This document shows positions 11,374 through 23,298 of a stretch of DNA of 64,000 bases, one piece after another (the first letter of the stretch is position 1; each line of letters opens with the position of its first letter). A program made the position numbers and the translations under genes. Origin of the DNA: Nemophila menziesii (lineage: Eukaryota; Streptophyta; Magnoliopsida; Boraginales; Hydrophyllaceae); the NCBI GenBank assembly GCA_029959085.1, contig JARWIR010000016.1, positions 9,097,441 through 9,161,440 on the forward strand, given 5' to 3'. The notes under the pieces were generated by a model. That model worked only from the letters and a program-made list of their open reading frames with translations. It ran no database searches and was not told the origin of the DNA.

Positions 11374-12544
11374 TTGTCCCCTAGTGTGTGATATAAATCA
11401 AGGGTGACTTGCCGCAAGTGTACGGGTCGTTGACAAGTAATAAATTTGATAAGTACTTAGGGTTATCTTCTCCATAGGGACTATCAAGGAGTAAAATACT
11501 GTATAGTTGTGCGAACGAGAAATATAAATAATATAAATGTTTGTTTGATTATATAAATTAAAAAGATAAAAATGATTAATGGAAATAAAATACTAAAATA
11601 GAAATACAATTAAAGTAAAGAAGAAGTTTTGAAGATGAGAAGTATGCTTAGGATTGTTAGTAATTTCTAAATTCCATTAACGTGATGTTCTAGATATAAG
11701 GGAAAATTGGTTGTTCATAATAGTCAGGATTCAATATTCTTTCCAAATCCCTCTCGGATAGATTGAGAAGCTGTCTTAATACACTTCGGATGTAATTTAG
11801 TTCAAACCCTAATGACTACTTAGCTAATCAAACCCCATCGGCTCACTAAAACACACCAAGTATGTATGTACTAGTTTCGCGATTAAACCCCCTTTTTGGT
11901 TCTAACTTAATTACTTAATATATCTACTATTTGGCCAAAATATGAATAGTGTTATTACAAGACATATACCTAATATAGTTAAAACACAATTTATGTAAAT
12001 ATGAAATCCTAAAATCATAAGAACATCAATATGGATCATATATGGTTCATGCATTAAACAATCCTCAAGCAATGAGAGTTTAGTTCATATTCAAAAAAGA
12101 AAAAAAATATTAAAAACTAATACAAGAATTATGTTTAAAAACTTAAATGAAATATTTTTACCCTTTTGAATAAAATGATTTGGAGCTCCGATGAGGAAGA
12201 ATGGATGATTTTGGTGAAAACCCCATTCTTCCTTACTTTTCAGCTCTCTTTGACGTTTCTCCTCTTCAAAAATGAGTAATATAATATGTGGTTCTGATTA
12301 ATGAGCTCCTAAAATGTTTAAATATAAGCCTAATATGTTTGGGGCCTCCATGCACTCACTTAGATAAGTGAAAAATAGACCAACCCGTTATTAGGCTAGT
12401 GTTGGACATTTTCATACCACGATAGAAGCAAATAGTGTAACTTCTTCATCTCAACTCTGAAATGACTTAAGTCACTTTTCATGCATCACTTGCTTTAATA
12501 TTTATCTAAATCAAAATGAATTAAGTCGAAAACTCTTACCCTAC
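11374..12544 (-). mobile_element. minus-strand LTR (family D), truncated
   Basis: Its left part resembles the complete minus-strand LTR at 44601-46055: TTGTCC.CTA.GTGTGATATA, then the AAGTGTA.G.GTCGT block and TCTCCATAGG. It also has the ATAAGGG...AGTCAGGATTC block seen in other LTRs. The right end, which should finish with GAGACATCA, is missing, and the sequence passes directly into a plus-strand LTR end at about 12545. Confidence 0.65.
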
Positions 12545-12951
12545 TTATCACTTTTACTAGTCTCAGCTCCGTACACTGCAGAACCGTTGCCCATTTATAT
12601 TACTACGTAATTTATCACACAAGGGGGGGGGAGACAAGTAAAATGGTCCCGCTGCCAGGGATTACTGTTTAGATTTTTGTGTTCTTGTTGTAGTGTAGAA
12701 TTGTCTAGTTTTTTTTTAGTTTTACTTTGTTTTTGTGTTTTTGTGTTTTTGTCTCTTCTCAGGTCTACAGGTTTGGTGTATGAAATTGGATCTCCAGAGG
12801 CAATTTTAAGACCAAATAAATCGAGAAAGGGAAAGAAAATCACAGTTGTTAATGGCTAATCTTAACCACCCACCTGGTTTTGTAACCAGTGAGAATCCAG
12901 TGAACTCACCTCAAGGTGCTAATTCACTTGAGGGGGGACCTTTGTCGTTCC
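12545..12951 (+). mobile_element. plus-strand LTR end, primer site and gag start of another element
   Basis: ACTGCAGAACCGT and TTTATCACACAAG resemble the LTR ends at 4475 and 29216. They are followed by TGGTCCCGCTGCCAGGGA (12642-12659), a mutated form of the primer site at 29223. A T-rich leader with a polypyrimidine run then leads to ATGGCTAATCTTAACCACCC at 12852, a plausible gag start (MANLNHPPGFV). The frame is cut after about 30 codons by the LTR at 12952. This relic lies between two reversed LTRs. Confidence 0.65.
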
Positions 12952-14547
12952 TGTTAATAAAATAAAGTACAACCAATATGGGATTAGACTCTGTAGAGTA
13001 TGGATTGTAGGTTAGCAAGAAATAATAAGTAGGGTTATCGCTCGCAGGGATGTATTGCGATTAAAGATTTTTAAAGTAATCTAAATGCGAGAAGTATGTA
13101 ATTCGCCTAATAAAATAAAAATATAAATTGGAAACATTTGTTTGGTTTTGAATTGATGATTAACAACTAAGACAAGATAAATGAAAATTAGAGTAAACTA
13201 AGAGTAATGATTATCAACTAACAATAATGAGAATAAACAGCTAAAAGTAAATAGAATTAACTCGATGAGACATGTGTCTGAGGATATTGCTAAGTAATCT
13301 ATTATGCCGCTAATTAACTTTGTTATTCATAAGGGAGGATGGATTTATTGTTCACACTAATCAGGATTTTATGTCAATCTAAGTACCCGCAAAGGCTAAC
13401 TTGGGTCTCTACCTTACTCAACCTCTTAGATTTTGGGCAGGCTTAAGTCCTTCTTACCCTTTTGACTACCTACCGTGCTAATATCGTCCGGTAAAAGGAA
13501 CTAAGCGCTCGTATACTAGGTTTGTAGTCTTTCCCCTTACCCGGGTGTTAGGCAAATTACGACGACTCCTCCTACTTTGGCCAAAGCACAAGAGTAATTA
13601 AAATGCAAAGCACAAGAGTAATTAAAATACAAATAATTGAATTATATTTTAAATTAAATATCAAAATATGATATCCTAAATCAAATAACTCAATCAAATT
13701 GCAAAGCACAATGTATTACATAAGCATCCTCAAGCAATAAGAATTTAGCTCATAATTGAATTAAAACTAAAGAAATTAAAACTAATGATAAATTCTTGTT
13801 TAAAATAAAAAATGAAGAAACGTTACTGTTGGAGATAAGAGGAAATGGTGATTAGTTGAGGCAGAATGGATGGGTTCATGGACACACCCTTGTTCTTCCT
13901 CTTCCTTCTTCCTGACACTTCTCTTCCTCCTCTTTTCTTTGGAAAAAGTGATTTCCAAAATGAAGCCTCCTGATTTGGGCTGGAAAATTAGATTATATAG
14001 CTTTCGAATTCGTTGGGCTCTCTTTAGGTTTAAGAAAATATGTTTAGGATGAACCCAACCCTTTTTTACTTAACCAGATTTCTGGTTCGTACTACAGCAG
14101 GTGAAAATGTCATAACTTCTTTGTCTTAACTCCGAATTGAGTGTCGTCACTTTCCACGCGACCCTGACTTCAATCTCTCTCCGAATAAAAAGGAATAAGG
14201 TCAAAATATCTTACCAAAATGTCTTAGTGACAAAAACAATAAGGTGCAATAATTCTCCAGAAAAAGCGTTAACTCTCCGCAATGGCTCTAAACTGAATTT
14301 CTGCTGTAACTTGGGGTTTCTCTTCACTTTTTGACTTATTTCCTTCATATTGGACCCTTTCATCAAGAATGTACCTAAAATATACACACTAAACACACAA
14401 TTAAAGCACAAAAATCTTTATAAACAATAATAAGTCCAAAACTAGGGTAAAAGTGCAATATAGCAATTATTAGAGAAAAATCTCTCACTTAGGCCCAATA
14501 AACTCCAAAAATAATGTCTCGTGAATGGATTAATCCATCACAAATAT
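12952..14547 (-). mobile_element. minus-strand LTR (family B)
   Basis: It is colinear with the LTR at 4898-6632, including GAGTGTCGTCACTTTCCAC and ATAATGTCTCGTGAATGGAT. Its left end begins TGTTAATAAA, giving a terminal TG on this strand. The right edge loses homology after CCATCACAAAT, just before the expected GAGACATCA, so the last roughly 12 bp are missing. No internal region adjoins it. Confidence 0.75.
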
Positions 14548-15560
14548 ATATAGCATAATTTTTAGATTTCCAATAAATTTATCCAAGGTAAACTGAGGGT
14601 CCCTAAATCCTTCACCGTTTAGTAGTAGGATTAAACTGAGTGTGTAGTTCTCGTAAACCTCAAGATTCCATTGCTTGAACCTCCTCCTTCTTCTCCTTCA
14701 ACACAAGAAACATTCCCCTGACTTTGATGAGTTGTTGCGAATAATTTGTAAGAAACCTAGTTATGTTTTGTACATCGCTGAAAAATCTTGAAAACTAGTT
14801 TGCGTGAGAATATCACAATTACAAGTTTGTATGAGAAATGTATGATAATTTTGATAAAATTACATAGGCTGGACTTATTGTTGCAATAATCTTTTGAACC
14901 AAGTGTTGACTCGTTTTGATCTCTTACCGGCAACAATTTCTCTTGACTTCTTCTAATCTTCTCCTTTAGTCTATAATAATGCCTGATCTGACAAGAGCGG
15001 TCTCGTGTTTATCTTGTACGTAAAAAGTTGGAGAAAATCTTAGTCTTCTTCTTAAATAACTGAGTTGGAGAAATTTTCTCCAGTCTCATAGGGAGTTCTC
15101 AGTAGAATGGTCTCAAAAGGAGGAGAGAGCTTTTTAGTTTTTTGCTGAAAAATTTATATTGTGTTAGTTTCATTATATTCTCATTTTTCTTTTATATATT
15201 ATGGAAGAGACATAATGCTACTATTACTCCTTTTCTAGTAAAAAATAAATAATTTCAATTAAATATAATTTTTAGATAATCTTATTTATTTAATTTTCAA
15301 AGATAATTATAATATTTCAATAAGATAAATAACAATATCATCTTTATTCTATTAATTAATTAATTTTTTAATAAAATAAATAATAATATATCATTATTTT
15401 CTTATATCTTTTAAACAATAATTAATTTCCCCTTTTATTTCTATTTCTCCGTTTAATAGAAACTATATCTATTAACTCTACTAAAATAAATTTAGCAACA
15501 AATAGATATAAAACATTTAGAGGAGAGACCGAAAAGACATATTTACCTCGAGCTTATTAG
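14548..15560. other. intergenic DNA, nothing recognised
   Basis: The first 400 bp are of mixed composition; from 15180 the sequence is very AT-rich with ATTAATTAATTAATT runs. No gene, terminal repeat or copy of other window repeats was found. Confidence 0.5.
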
Positions 15561-15565
15561 TGTAC

Positions 15566-17111
15566 TGGTGTCGCCTAGCGTGTGATAAAATTAATACAAA
15601 TAAAGTTCAAGAAAACTACGCACTCTCACCCTAGACAGGCACATTACTGCAAGTATTACAGGACGTATGCAAGTTTTAGTTGATAAGTTGAGTTCGTTCT
15701 CAGGGACTTAAGTGTGTTAATCACGTGGGTATAAATTACGAGTTAAAAGTAAATAATTAAAGACAGAAATTAAAAGAGATTGAATTTCGAAATTAAGAAT
15801 TAAAACTAAGAAAATAAAAGACAATAAAATAAATACTAAGAATACGAGATGAGAAGTATAGCTTAGGTTTTGCTAGTATGCACTAATCCTTCTAATTCTT
15901 TCTATAGATCTAGTTTATAAGGGAGAATATTAGCTCTTGTATACTTAGTCAGGATTCTAAATTCCCATTCCTTAGACCTTGAGAGCGACTAAGGGGGCTA
16001 CGGCACAACCAAGAAGCTGTTTCAAATAGGGTTATCAAATGCTACTAAGGCCCTAAGCAAACAATTTATTCAATTGGTGATATGGTGATTAAAATAAACC
16101 CTAATGACTATCTAGTTAGAATCAGTTTTGTCAGGACTAATATCGACACTAGACGTTATGTGGTGTTTCAATAATTAGACACCCATCTAAGGCGATCATC
16201 TAACTACTATTAAGGTAATCCTAAACGTTGCGCACCGCAAGGAAAACAATCATTAAATCAAAACACATAAACAAATATAAGAGTAAGCAGCTAATATCAA
16301 TTTAAAACATGTAATTCCCAATGAAACTTAGATAGAAGAATTAGAATTCATAGATTATACATGATGCAAAACCCAAGCGATGGGAGGTTTAGTTCATACC
16401 TGATGGAAACAAACTAAAAGAAATTACAAAAGACATCATCTTGCTCTCTACAATAAACTGGAAGATTAAAACCTTAAGAATTAATTAGTATGAGGAAAGG
16501 ATTTCTAGGGTGTTTTTACAAGTGATATAAGGGTGTATTTATAGGTGTTTAGAAGACCTAATTCGTTTTCTTGAGGGAGAGGTAAAGTGATGGACTCCAT
16601 TCCCAACTCAAATTCGTATGGAAATAAAGATAAACACTGCTGGACTGTTTTGAGCATATCTTCTTCGTTATTGATCGGTTTTTGCTCCATAATATACCAA
16701 AAGAATCCTCACAGAATTATCTACGTCCCTATGAAAGGAATTTACCAAAATCGGCTTCCTTGTTGGAGTTATCACCACTTCTTTAGGCGTTGCTGCAGAA
16801 ATTCAGATTTAGGCAGCTTTTTCTTTTCCATATTTTTAGCTTTTATTTCCTTATCTCCAATTACCATGCTAATCTCTTTCCATATATTGTAGTCTTTGAC
16901 TTGGACTCTAATTAATCTCCATAATTATCTTTAAAGCTACACACTAAATAAACAATTAAACTCAATATGCTCTAAAAATATTATTTTACTAAATCAAGAC
17001 TCAAAATAGGAAAGTGCACTATTTCTCAAGAAAGTCGACTATTATGACTTCTAAATCACTAAAAATGATGTCTCATACTAATATAAATCTATCACAAATG
17101 AGGAGACATCA
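15566..17111 (-). mobile_element. solo LTR (family C) with 5-bp target duplication
   Basis: The left edge TGGTGTCGCCTAGCGTGTGATAAAA is the reverse complement of the LTR end seen at 4475 and 23178. The right edge CACAAATGAGGAGACATCA is the reverse complement of the LTR start TGATGTCTCC. TGTAC lies immediately outside both ends (15561-15565 and 17112-17116). The 1546-bp length with no internal sequence identifies a solo LTR, the usual product of recombination between the two LTRs of one insertion. Confidence 0.92.
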
Positions 17112-17280
17112 TGTACTAAGATAAGTCTTTTGTATATACTAAGAATCATGTAACTATTTCCTTATGGAAACGTGACTAAAATCCAACGGGTAAATACTGA
17201 TATGTTACCCCATATAATACCCAGTTGGGGTTAGGTTAATTAATGCAACCCTACTATGAAGTGTACATCTCCTACATTCT

Positions 17281-17529
17281 ATCTTTTTTTGGTACATGGG
17301 TGATCCAGGCAAGCTTGCGCGCACCACGACTAATTCCACAGGGATATACACGCCTCCCCATGTACATTCCCAGGTAAATTAGAACTAGGTAACCCATGTT
17401 CAGGGAGGGGTTCAAACCTTGTAACTCTAACTTTACACCTATTAGGGAGGAGATTCAAACTCTGTACCTCCCCTTTTAAGTGATGCAGAAATAGCAAGGC
17501 CCTGGCCAGTTGAGCTAACCCAACTGTTT
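17281..17529 (-). mobile_element. tRNA-derived SINE with 11-bp target duplication
   Basis: On the minus strand the element starts AAACAGTTGGGTTAGCTCAA, where TTAGCTCAACTGG resembles the A box of a tRNA-type polymerase III promoter. A B-box-like AGAGTTTGAATC or GGTTTGAACCCC follows, and it ends with an A-run (CCAAAAAAAGAT). TCCTACATTCT flanks it on both sides (17270-17280 and 17530-17540). The head matches a second SINE at 49109. Confidence 0.85.
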
Positions 17530-17544
17530 TCCTACATTCTTTCT

Positions 17545-18155
17545 TGCATGTACATGTCGTGGTCAGTCAAGTTGCATACCCAACATACATGAGATATATG
17601 ATCTCGATTGACCCACACATATAGTTTATCAAAGCATACACACTCAACTTAGTAATTGCATCCATACACATTAAAGATTGAGATTATTTGATCCTCAGTA
17701 GCAATAAGACACTTTCTAACTAATAAAGTGATCCTTGTAATTCCCGTATATACATATCTAGATGTACCAGTGAATTTAACCATGGAGAGGACTACTCTAG
17801 TGACCGTATTCATTCCACCTACTATTATGATAAACCTCCACAACGATCTCTATGCAATAAAAGTTCAAAAAAATTATTACTTAGTCAAGAATCTTTATGA
17901 TGCGAGTATCTCAAGGTACCAACCTACGACATGTGCGCCATCACCTTGACAACTCGTTGTCTTCTTGCACTTAAACAATAACCAAACTTTTATTATGTCA
18001 TTATTTATTATCATCATTTACATCACCCACTCATTGTCATCACCCACTCATTGTCTTATTAATAAGGACTATTTTTATATTTTATAATTGTAATCACTAA
18101 CTAAGTGGAAATTCATTGTCTTGGGCATACAATCCCAACACTCTCCTACTTGCAC
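17545..18155 (-). mobile_element. probable Ty1/copia LTR with adjoining polypurine tract
   Basis: On the minus strand AAGTAGGAGAG is followed by TGTTGGGATTGTATGCCCAA, a PPT plus LTR start typical of plant copia elements; the boundary is at 18140. The LTR then runs leftwards for about 600 bp to near the SINE. Its far end is not sharply defined and I found no target duplication. The short frames at 17649-17949 have no recognisable protein. Confidence 0.55.
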
Positions 18156-18269
18156 AAGAGTGTACCTTCTTGAGGTCTACTTGTTGACTCAGGATGTGAG
18201 GCTACTTCCTCCTCCCATCTAAGTACAATCTATCTCCTCAGCAATCGCAAATATATTCATAATTTTATC

Positions 18270-18380
18270 TTTGCAAGTTTTTCCCACTTTAGCACCTATG
18301 TTTCAAAATTTCCCATTTAGGCAATTATTTTTACACTTATAATTACCGTTGGTCCAAGGACGTTAAAGTCTAACTTAAAA
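18270..18380. mobile_element. half of a foldback MITE, truncated at element 3
   Basis: TTTTTCCCACTTTAGCACCTATGTTTCAAAATTTCCCATTTAGGC matches the left arm of the foldback element at 42255-42515 at most positions. The right arm is absent, because homology ends where retroelement sequence begins at about 18385. Confidence 0.6.
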
Positions 18381-18388
18381 TCCAGACA

Positions 18389-20228
18389 GTGCATTGGCCA
18401 CACATGTGGTGGAAGATATTCCATATAGTGAAGAATTATCTGGACGCTAAAATATCCACACTAGAGAATCAAATAAAGCAGATGTCACTCACAACAGAGA
18501 AAAGTATCCAACAGAAGCCGGTGGAGATGAAATTAGAGCAAGAAGCACAAGGTTGTCCGCGTTGTGGGGTCAATGATCATGTATGGGAAGATTTTGAAGG
18601 AAATCCGGAATCAGCCTGTTATATATCAATTCGAGGGAATTACCGTTTCGGTAATCGCAATCATCGAGGTATGCAATGGTCTAATCAGAATGGGGTCGTG
18701 AATCAAGGTAATTCTTACCAAAACACTACCTATAAACAACAGTTTCCGGCAGAGATCTCAAGGGGCCAGAACTACAAGTCTGCACCACCACCGCAACCAA
18801 CCTATGATGCTTATGTGGATAGTTTAGCTCAAAAAGCCTTGCAACAGCGTCCACAAGAAGTAGAGGTGAGCATGGTTTAGTTCGTCTCGATTTTTGGGCC
18901 AAAACCGGAACCGAACCGAATATTTCGGTTTTTTATAATTTAATAACCAAACCGGGTGGTTCACATTTGGTTCTGCATTTGGTTCCACATTCGGTTTTTG
19001 GTTCCGAATTGGTTCGCTTCGAATTCGGATGCTTGGTCAATAATATTTTTCACCCAATTTCTTGAAATACATTGTCCAATAGAGACTAATATTTAATACA
19101 ATTATGCTACTATTACTTATCCATGTGGGCTATTAATATATCGATCAAACAAAAACATATAATCTAACAATACTGATCTTAATTTACAATACTACATAAA
19201 TTAATAAATTTAAATTTATTACTTCCTACTTGATACAATTATTATTTATAAAATCAATCAAGTAATGGAAAATTATAATGTTAAGTGATACAAAAAAAGT
19301 TCTTACTAATAGTACCATCATTTGATCCCTTCATATAAGTTATTTTGACTAAAAAAAATAATAGTACCATCGAATATTAACTAAAATTTCACGTAGAGGA
19401 TAAATTCTCAACAAAAGTTTCTACCACATAATTCTTATAAAAAAATGCACATGTTCTCTATTTTTTCCTTCCTTAGTTCGGTTTTTGTTCGGTTTTCTTG
19501 GTTCGGTTTTTGCTAGTAAACAAAACCGAACCAAAACATTCGTATTTTGAAAAATTGAAAATCGAACCATTTGGTTTTTCGGTTTTTGGTTTTTTTTAGT
19601 TTGGTTCTTTCCAGTTTTTTGGTTCGGTTCTTTCCGGTTTTTTGGTTCGGTTTGGTTTTTTTGGTTCTCATTTGCTCACCCCTAACAAGAAGGAACTGGA
19701 ATTGATTATCAGAAGACAATTAAAGAATTTTGGATTTTAACTCAAGACAACATGCAGATGTATCAGTAAAAATTCAATGAACAGAATGCCGCAATAAAAA
19801 ATTTAGCTACACAAGTGACGCAAGTAGCTAATATTGTCGAGAATTTATATAAACATATCCCACAATTTTCCTTATAAACGAATGAAGTCAAGGCATTAGA
19901 GAATGGTGATGTCAGTGTTGGTTTCGAAGCATGTAAGGCTATTTGCCTTATATCTAAAGAAGTTGAGGAATCACCACCTGCTGCAGAAATTGCCGTGGAG
20001 GTTCCAGAAGATATTGTAGAACCAACCAAGCTTAGCCAGGAGGAATCAAATTATGTACTTCTACTCAAGGAGATGCAAGAAGAGATCAGAAGTGTTCTTG
20101 AGTTACAAGCAATACTATCGAGAAAGAGGAAAACGCCTCATTTGAGGAGACAAAGGAAGAAGTAGTTGCACCTACTGTGAAAGAAGAAGAAGAAGAAGGT
20201 AGAATCGCCACCTAGTTTTCCGTTGATG
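18389..20228 (+). pseudogene. gag remnant of element 3, split by a hAT insertion
   Basis: The first open part (to 18860) carries a zinc-knuckle-like CPRCGVNDHVWEDF in which the last cysteine is replaced, then Q/N/Y-rich sequence as after the knuckle of element 1. The same reading frame resumes right after the hAT element at 19685, with a coiled segment ending NLATQVTQVANIVENLY. Stop codons at 19770 and 19875 and the absent N-terminus make it a pseudogene. Confidence 0.75.
18861..19684. mobile_element. non-autonomous hAT element with 8-bp target duplication
   Basis: It begins TAGAGGTGAGCA and ends TTTGCTCACCCCTA, giving the terminal inverted repeat TAGGGGTGAGCA typical of hAT. ACAAGAAG is duplicated at 18853-18860 and 19685-19692. 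Subterminal regions are packed with GGTTCGG/CCGAACC repeats. No transposase is present; an open frame at 19513-19719 is only translated repeat. It interrupts the gag of element 3. Confidence 0.95.
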
Positions 20229-20282
20229 TCACAACCCATTTCTGTGACAAATTAAGAGGGTGACATCACACTCAAACCATTT

Positions 20283-20845
20283 GTGGAGGCCTATGGCGAA
20301 GAGAAAATCAATGCCCAAGGGATTGAGATTGTTGAGAAAGTGCTTACACCGCAACAGGTATTCACGCAAGCTATTCCAGAAAAAGATGTGAGTGTACAAT
20401 CCAGGAGCAAGATCGTGGCTCACAAAGTTGAAAAGGAGCTACCACTTAAGCTTCAAGATTTGAGAAGTTTCAACCTTCCCATTCAGATTAGTGGTAATCT
20501 CAAGGTGAAGGAAATGTGTGATGAAGGTTCAAGTGTGAATCTCATTCCCAAGTCTGTGTTCAATAGGCTTGGCATCAAGAAGGAAGATAAAGCTTCCATG
20601 AAATGACGATTCCCGGATAGCTCAGTAACAAAGACATGAGGAACAGTGGAGGACGTTCACGTCCAATCAGGCTACTAGACTATCCCTTCTTACTTTGTTA
20701 TACTTGATTATGATGTAGATAAACAGGTTCTAATCATACTTGGAAACTTGTTCTTGGCCACAAGTCAAAGCATCATAAACTTCCAGGAGGGAACAGTGAC
20801 CCTCCATACTAGTAATGTATATGAGACATTCTATGTCTTGGGTAA
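20283..20845 (+). pseudogene. protease region remnant of element 3
   Basis: The frame to 20606 reads PLKLQDLRSFNLPIQIS, then MCDEGSSVNLIPKSVF, equivalent to the protease start of element 1 ([15 protein letters not shown]). The residue between the active-site D and G is E. After a stop, a second frame continues ILDYDVDKQVLIILG and FLATSQSIINF, matching the protease end of element 1. The two pieces are separated by a frameshift and stops. Confidence 0.8.
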
Positions 20846-20930
20846 TAGACCAAAGAAGATATCCCCCATAGTTCTTGTCATTCACATTGTAACCAAAGGA
20901 AATGTCCAATAAGAGGTCCACACAAGACCT

Positions 20931-21230
20931 ATGGATACTAGACCAATGGGTGACTTTAGGGTAGGCAACGAAGTTGCATGGAAGGACCTCAAACCCGAGA
21001 ATAGGACACGAGGTTACAAAGACTCGTGGATGGGACCCTTTTTTGTTACACAAGTTGTGACAACAAAAGTGATTGAAATACGACCCAAAAAGGGTATAAA
21101 ACAAAGATTGGTTAATGTCATAGCCTCACCCGCAGTTGGGGAAGCTACATACGCAAAAGTTAGAAGAGGTAACGCATCGAACTTTAAGTCTAGGAGACAA
21201 CCCGTATTTTTTTATGTTTTTATGTTTTAG
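20931..21230 (+). pseudogene. C-terminal end of pol of element 3
   Basis: The 99-codon frame contains DSWMGPFFVTQVVTTKVIEI and RLVNV, the domain that follows the integrase core in Ty3/gypsy elements. Its GPFFVT lines up with GPYFIT at the end of element 1 but continues for about 60 residues. It shows what element 1 has lost. It is joined to the protease remnant with everything between deleted. Confidence 0.7.
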
Positions 21231-21329
21231 TTTTTGTTTAGATTAATTATTTCTGTTAAGTATTGGAGTAATGAGGAAGGTAGAAGTGTTTTTGATGTGC
21301 AAGTAACTTAGAAATCGAGTTTGGGGTGA

Positions 21330-21662
21330 AAAAACAAAGTTTTTGTGAAAATCAGCTGCTAGGTGCGGTATTAACGCACGCTAGCCGTAGTGCACCACAC
21401 CCCACAAAACTGTTGCGACGGTATAAAAACCAGGTGCGCGTGCGAGGCCCCGATGGACAGACCCTATCGTCACTCACGCGTGTACCATTCCACGGTCTTG
21501 GACAGAACTTTGGTGTGGTACCCGCACCACTACCACGGGGCACCTCATGACCAAAAACCGTTGCCACGATGGGAGAAATCACGTAAACATGCACGACACT
21601 CATTCGTACACCGTGTCGTCGCGTACAAGTGACCTGTGCCACGGTATGAACATAACTTTGGT
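21330..21662 (+). repeat. GC-rich variable cassette of element 3 (5' part; continues at 39026)
   Basis: The segment is much richer in G and C than its surroundings and repeats variants of CGCACCACTACCACGG, CACGGT and GGTGTGGTACC. The same words recur directly after element 2 (39026-39060: ACACCGCACCACTACCGTGG), which supports reconstruction of the split. It lies between pol and the second ORF. Overlapping open frames on both strands reflect composition, not genes. Confidence 0.7.
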
Positions 21663-21667
21663 GTAGT

Positions 21668-23178
21668 TGATGTCTCCCTATTTGTCATGAATTAATCCTA
21701 GTTGGAGACATCACTTTAGGTGTATTTATTAGAGTATAGGTCGATTTTATCATGATTTAGTACACTTTCCTATTTTCTGTCTTGAATTAATTATTTATTA
21801 TTTTTAGAGCATATTGGGTTTAATTATTCATTTAGTTTGAAGCTTTAAAGATATATGGTAATTAGTTAAAGTCCAAGTTAATTCTAAGAGCTAAAGGAGA
21901 GAGGATAAACATGGAAATTGGAGATAAATACAAGAATTATGACAAAGGAAAAGATAAAGTTGCCAAATAAATCTGAATTCCAGCAGCTACGACCACAAAA
22001 GGGATTATATCTCAATATTGGCTAGGTATTTGGAATAATGGTCTAAATCAAAGTTAAAGAGATTTCCGAGACGATGAATTTAGACTACTCAAACGCATCA
22101 AACGGATAAGTATTGAATCCGTTACGACCAAAACAAAACAACATCAAAATCTTACCTTTTCTAAATTCTAGAGTTACAAATTTGAGTTGTGCTTGGAGTC
22201 AAATACCTACCTTATACTCCAAGAAACGAATTAGGTCTTCCTATATCCTATAAATACAACCTCTTATCATAAAAAAATCATCCTTGGCCAGTCCTTAGGC
22301 CAGAAAAAAGCTACAACACAAGAAGAGAAGTCTGGAAGAAGCTGTGCATCAAATATGTCTCCTTCAACCTTCAAATCTGTAATTCTTTTCTTTTCTTTCT
22401 TTAGTATGAATTAAATAAATTTAGCATAAGTTTTAGCATATATGTATGAACCCTAGTTTTGATTGACATCTATCTAATTTGGGAATTATATGTTTTAAAT
22501 TAAATTCATGTTTTATTTCTCTGTCTATGTGTTTAAATTATAATCTATTTTATTTGCGGTGTACAACGTAGAGGATTACTTTAATAATAGTTAGATAGTC
22601 AATAGCTAAGGCATATTTAACTATTGGAAACAACACATAGCGTCTAGTGTAAGGTTTAGACCTGGCAAATCAACCTAACTAGAGTGTCACTATGGTTTGG
22701 TGTATTGACATTTAATCAATTGCAGGAAAAGTTTGCTTAGGTTCTTATTGACATGGGTAAACCCTATTTTAAACTACCTAGCGCAATTGAAGCCGAACAT
22801 TGAAATACTACATGATTCACCTTTACATGTTTAGAACGGCAAAACTAGTGGGGATTACTTGCTAACTACTTAAGCTAAACTATCATACTATTCGTTCTTT
22901 GCCTATTTAATTTTCTGTCTTTAGTTTATTAGTTTAATTTTCCTTTATTAAAAACCATATAAAAATATTTCCTTCTCTTGCGTATTATTATTCTAGCTTT
23001 ATTTTCTTTACTAGATAAATTGCATAAGTTCTCTCTAACTTTCCTAGTCTCTGAGGAATGAATTCTATTTATCATTAAAACTTACATACATCCTGTAATA
23101 CTTGCAGAACCGTGCTCAGCCTAGGGTGTTAATTTGCGTTTATTTACATATTATTTTATCACACCTTAGGCGACACCA
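21668..23178 (+). mobile_element. 5' LTR of element 2
   Basis: It begins TGATGTCTCCCTATTTGTCA and ends GGCGACACCA. A TATA-like CCTATAAATAC near 22245 sits where the promoter is expected. It aligns throughout with the 3' LTR at 37511. Confidence 0.95.
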
Positions 23179-23184
23179 AGTTTA

Positions 23185-23202
23185 TGGCGCCGCTACCGGG
23201 GA
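23185..23202 (+). other. primer binding site of element 2
   Basis: TGGCGCCGCTACCGGGGA starts six bases after the LTR. It is complementary, with two mismatches, to the 3' end of plant tRNA-Asp. Confidence 0.85.
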
Positions 23203-23298
23203 CTACATCATTAGTCCTTGTGCAATTATTTAGTGCTTTTATTTTAGTTAGTTCTATTTTACGCTTTTCTTTTTAGTTTTGCTTTACAGATTTTACAG

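Noticed and set aside
12595..12859. Frames on both strands near 12.7 kb
   Set aside because: The sequence is the T-rich leader after a primer site; only the short gag start at 12852 has meaning.
17281..17529. tRNA-like A and B boxes
   Set aside because: The spacing, A-run and target duplication show a SINE rather than a tRNA gene; no cloverleaf can be drawn.
21326..21642. Overlapping open frames on both strands
   Set aside because: The GC-rich cassette of element 3 lacks stops in several frames by composition; no frame is conserved in element 2.
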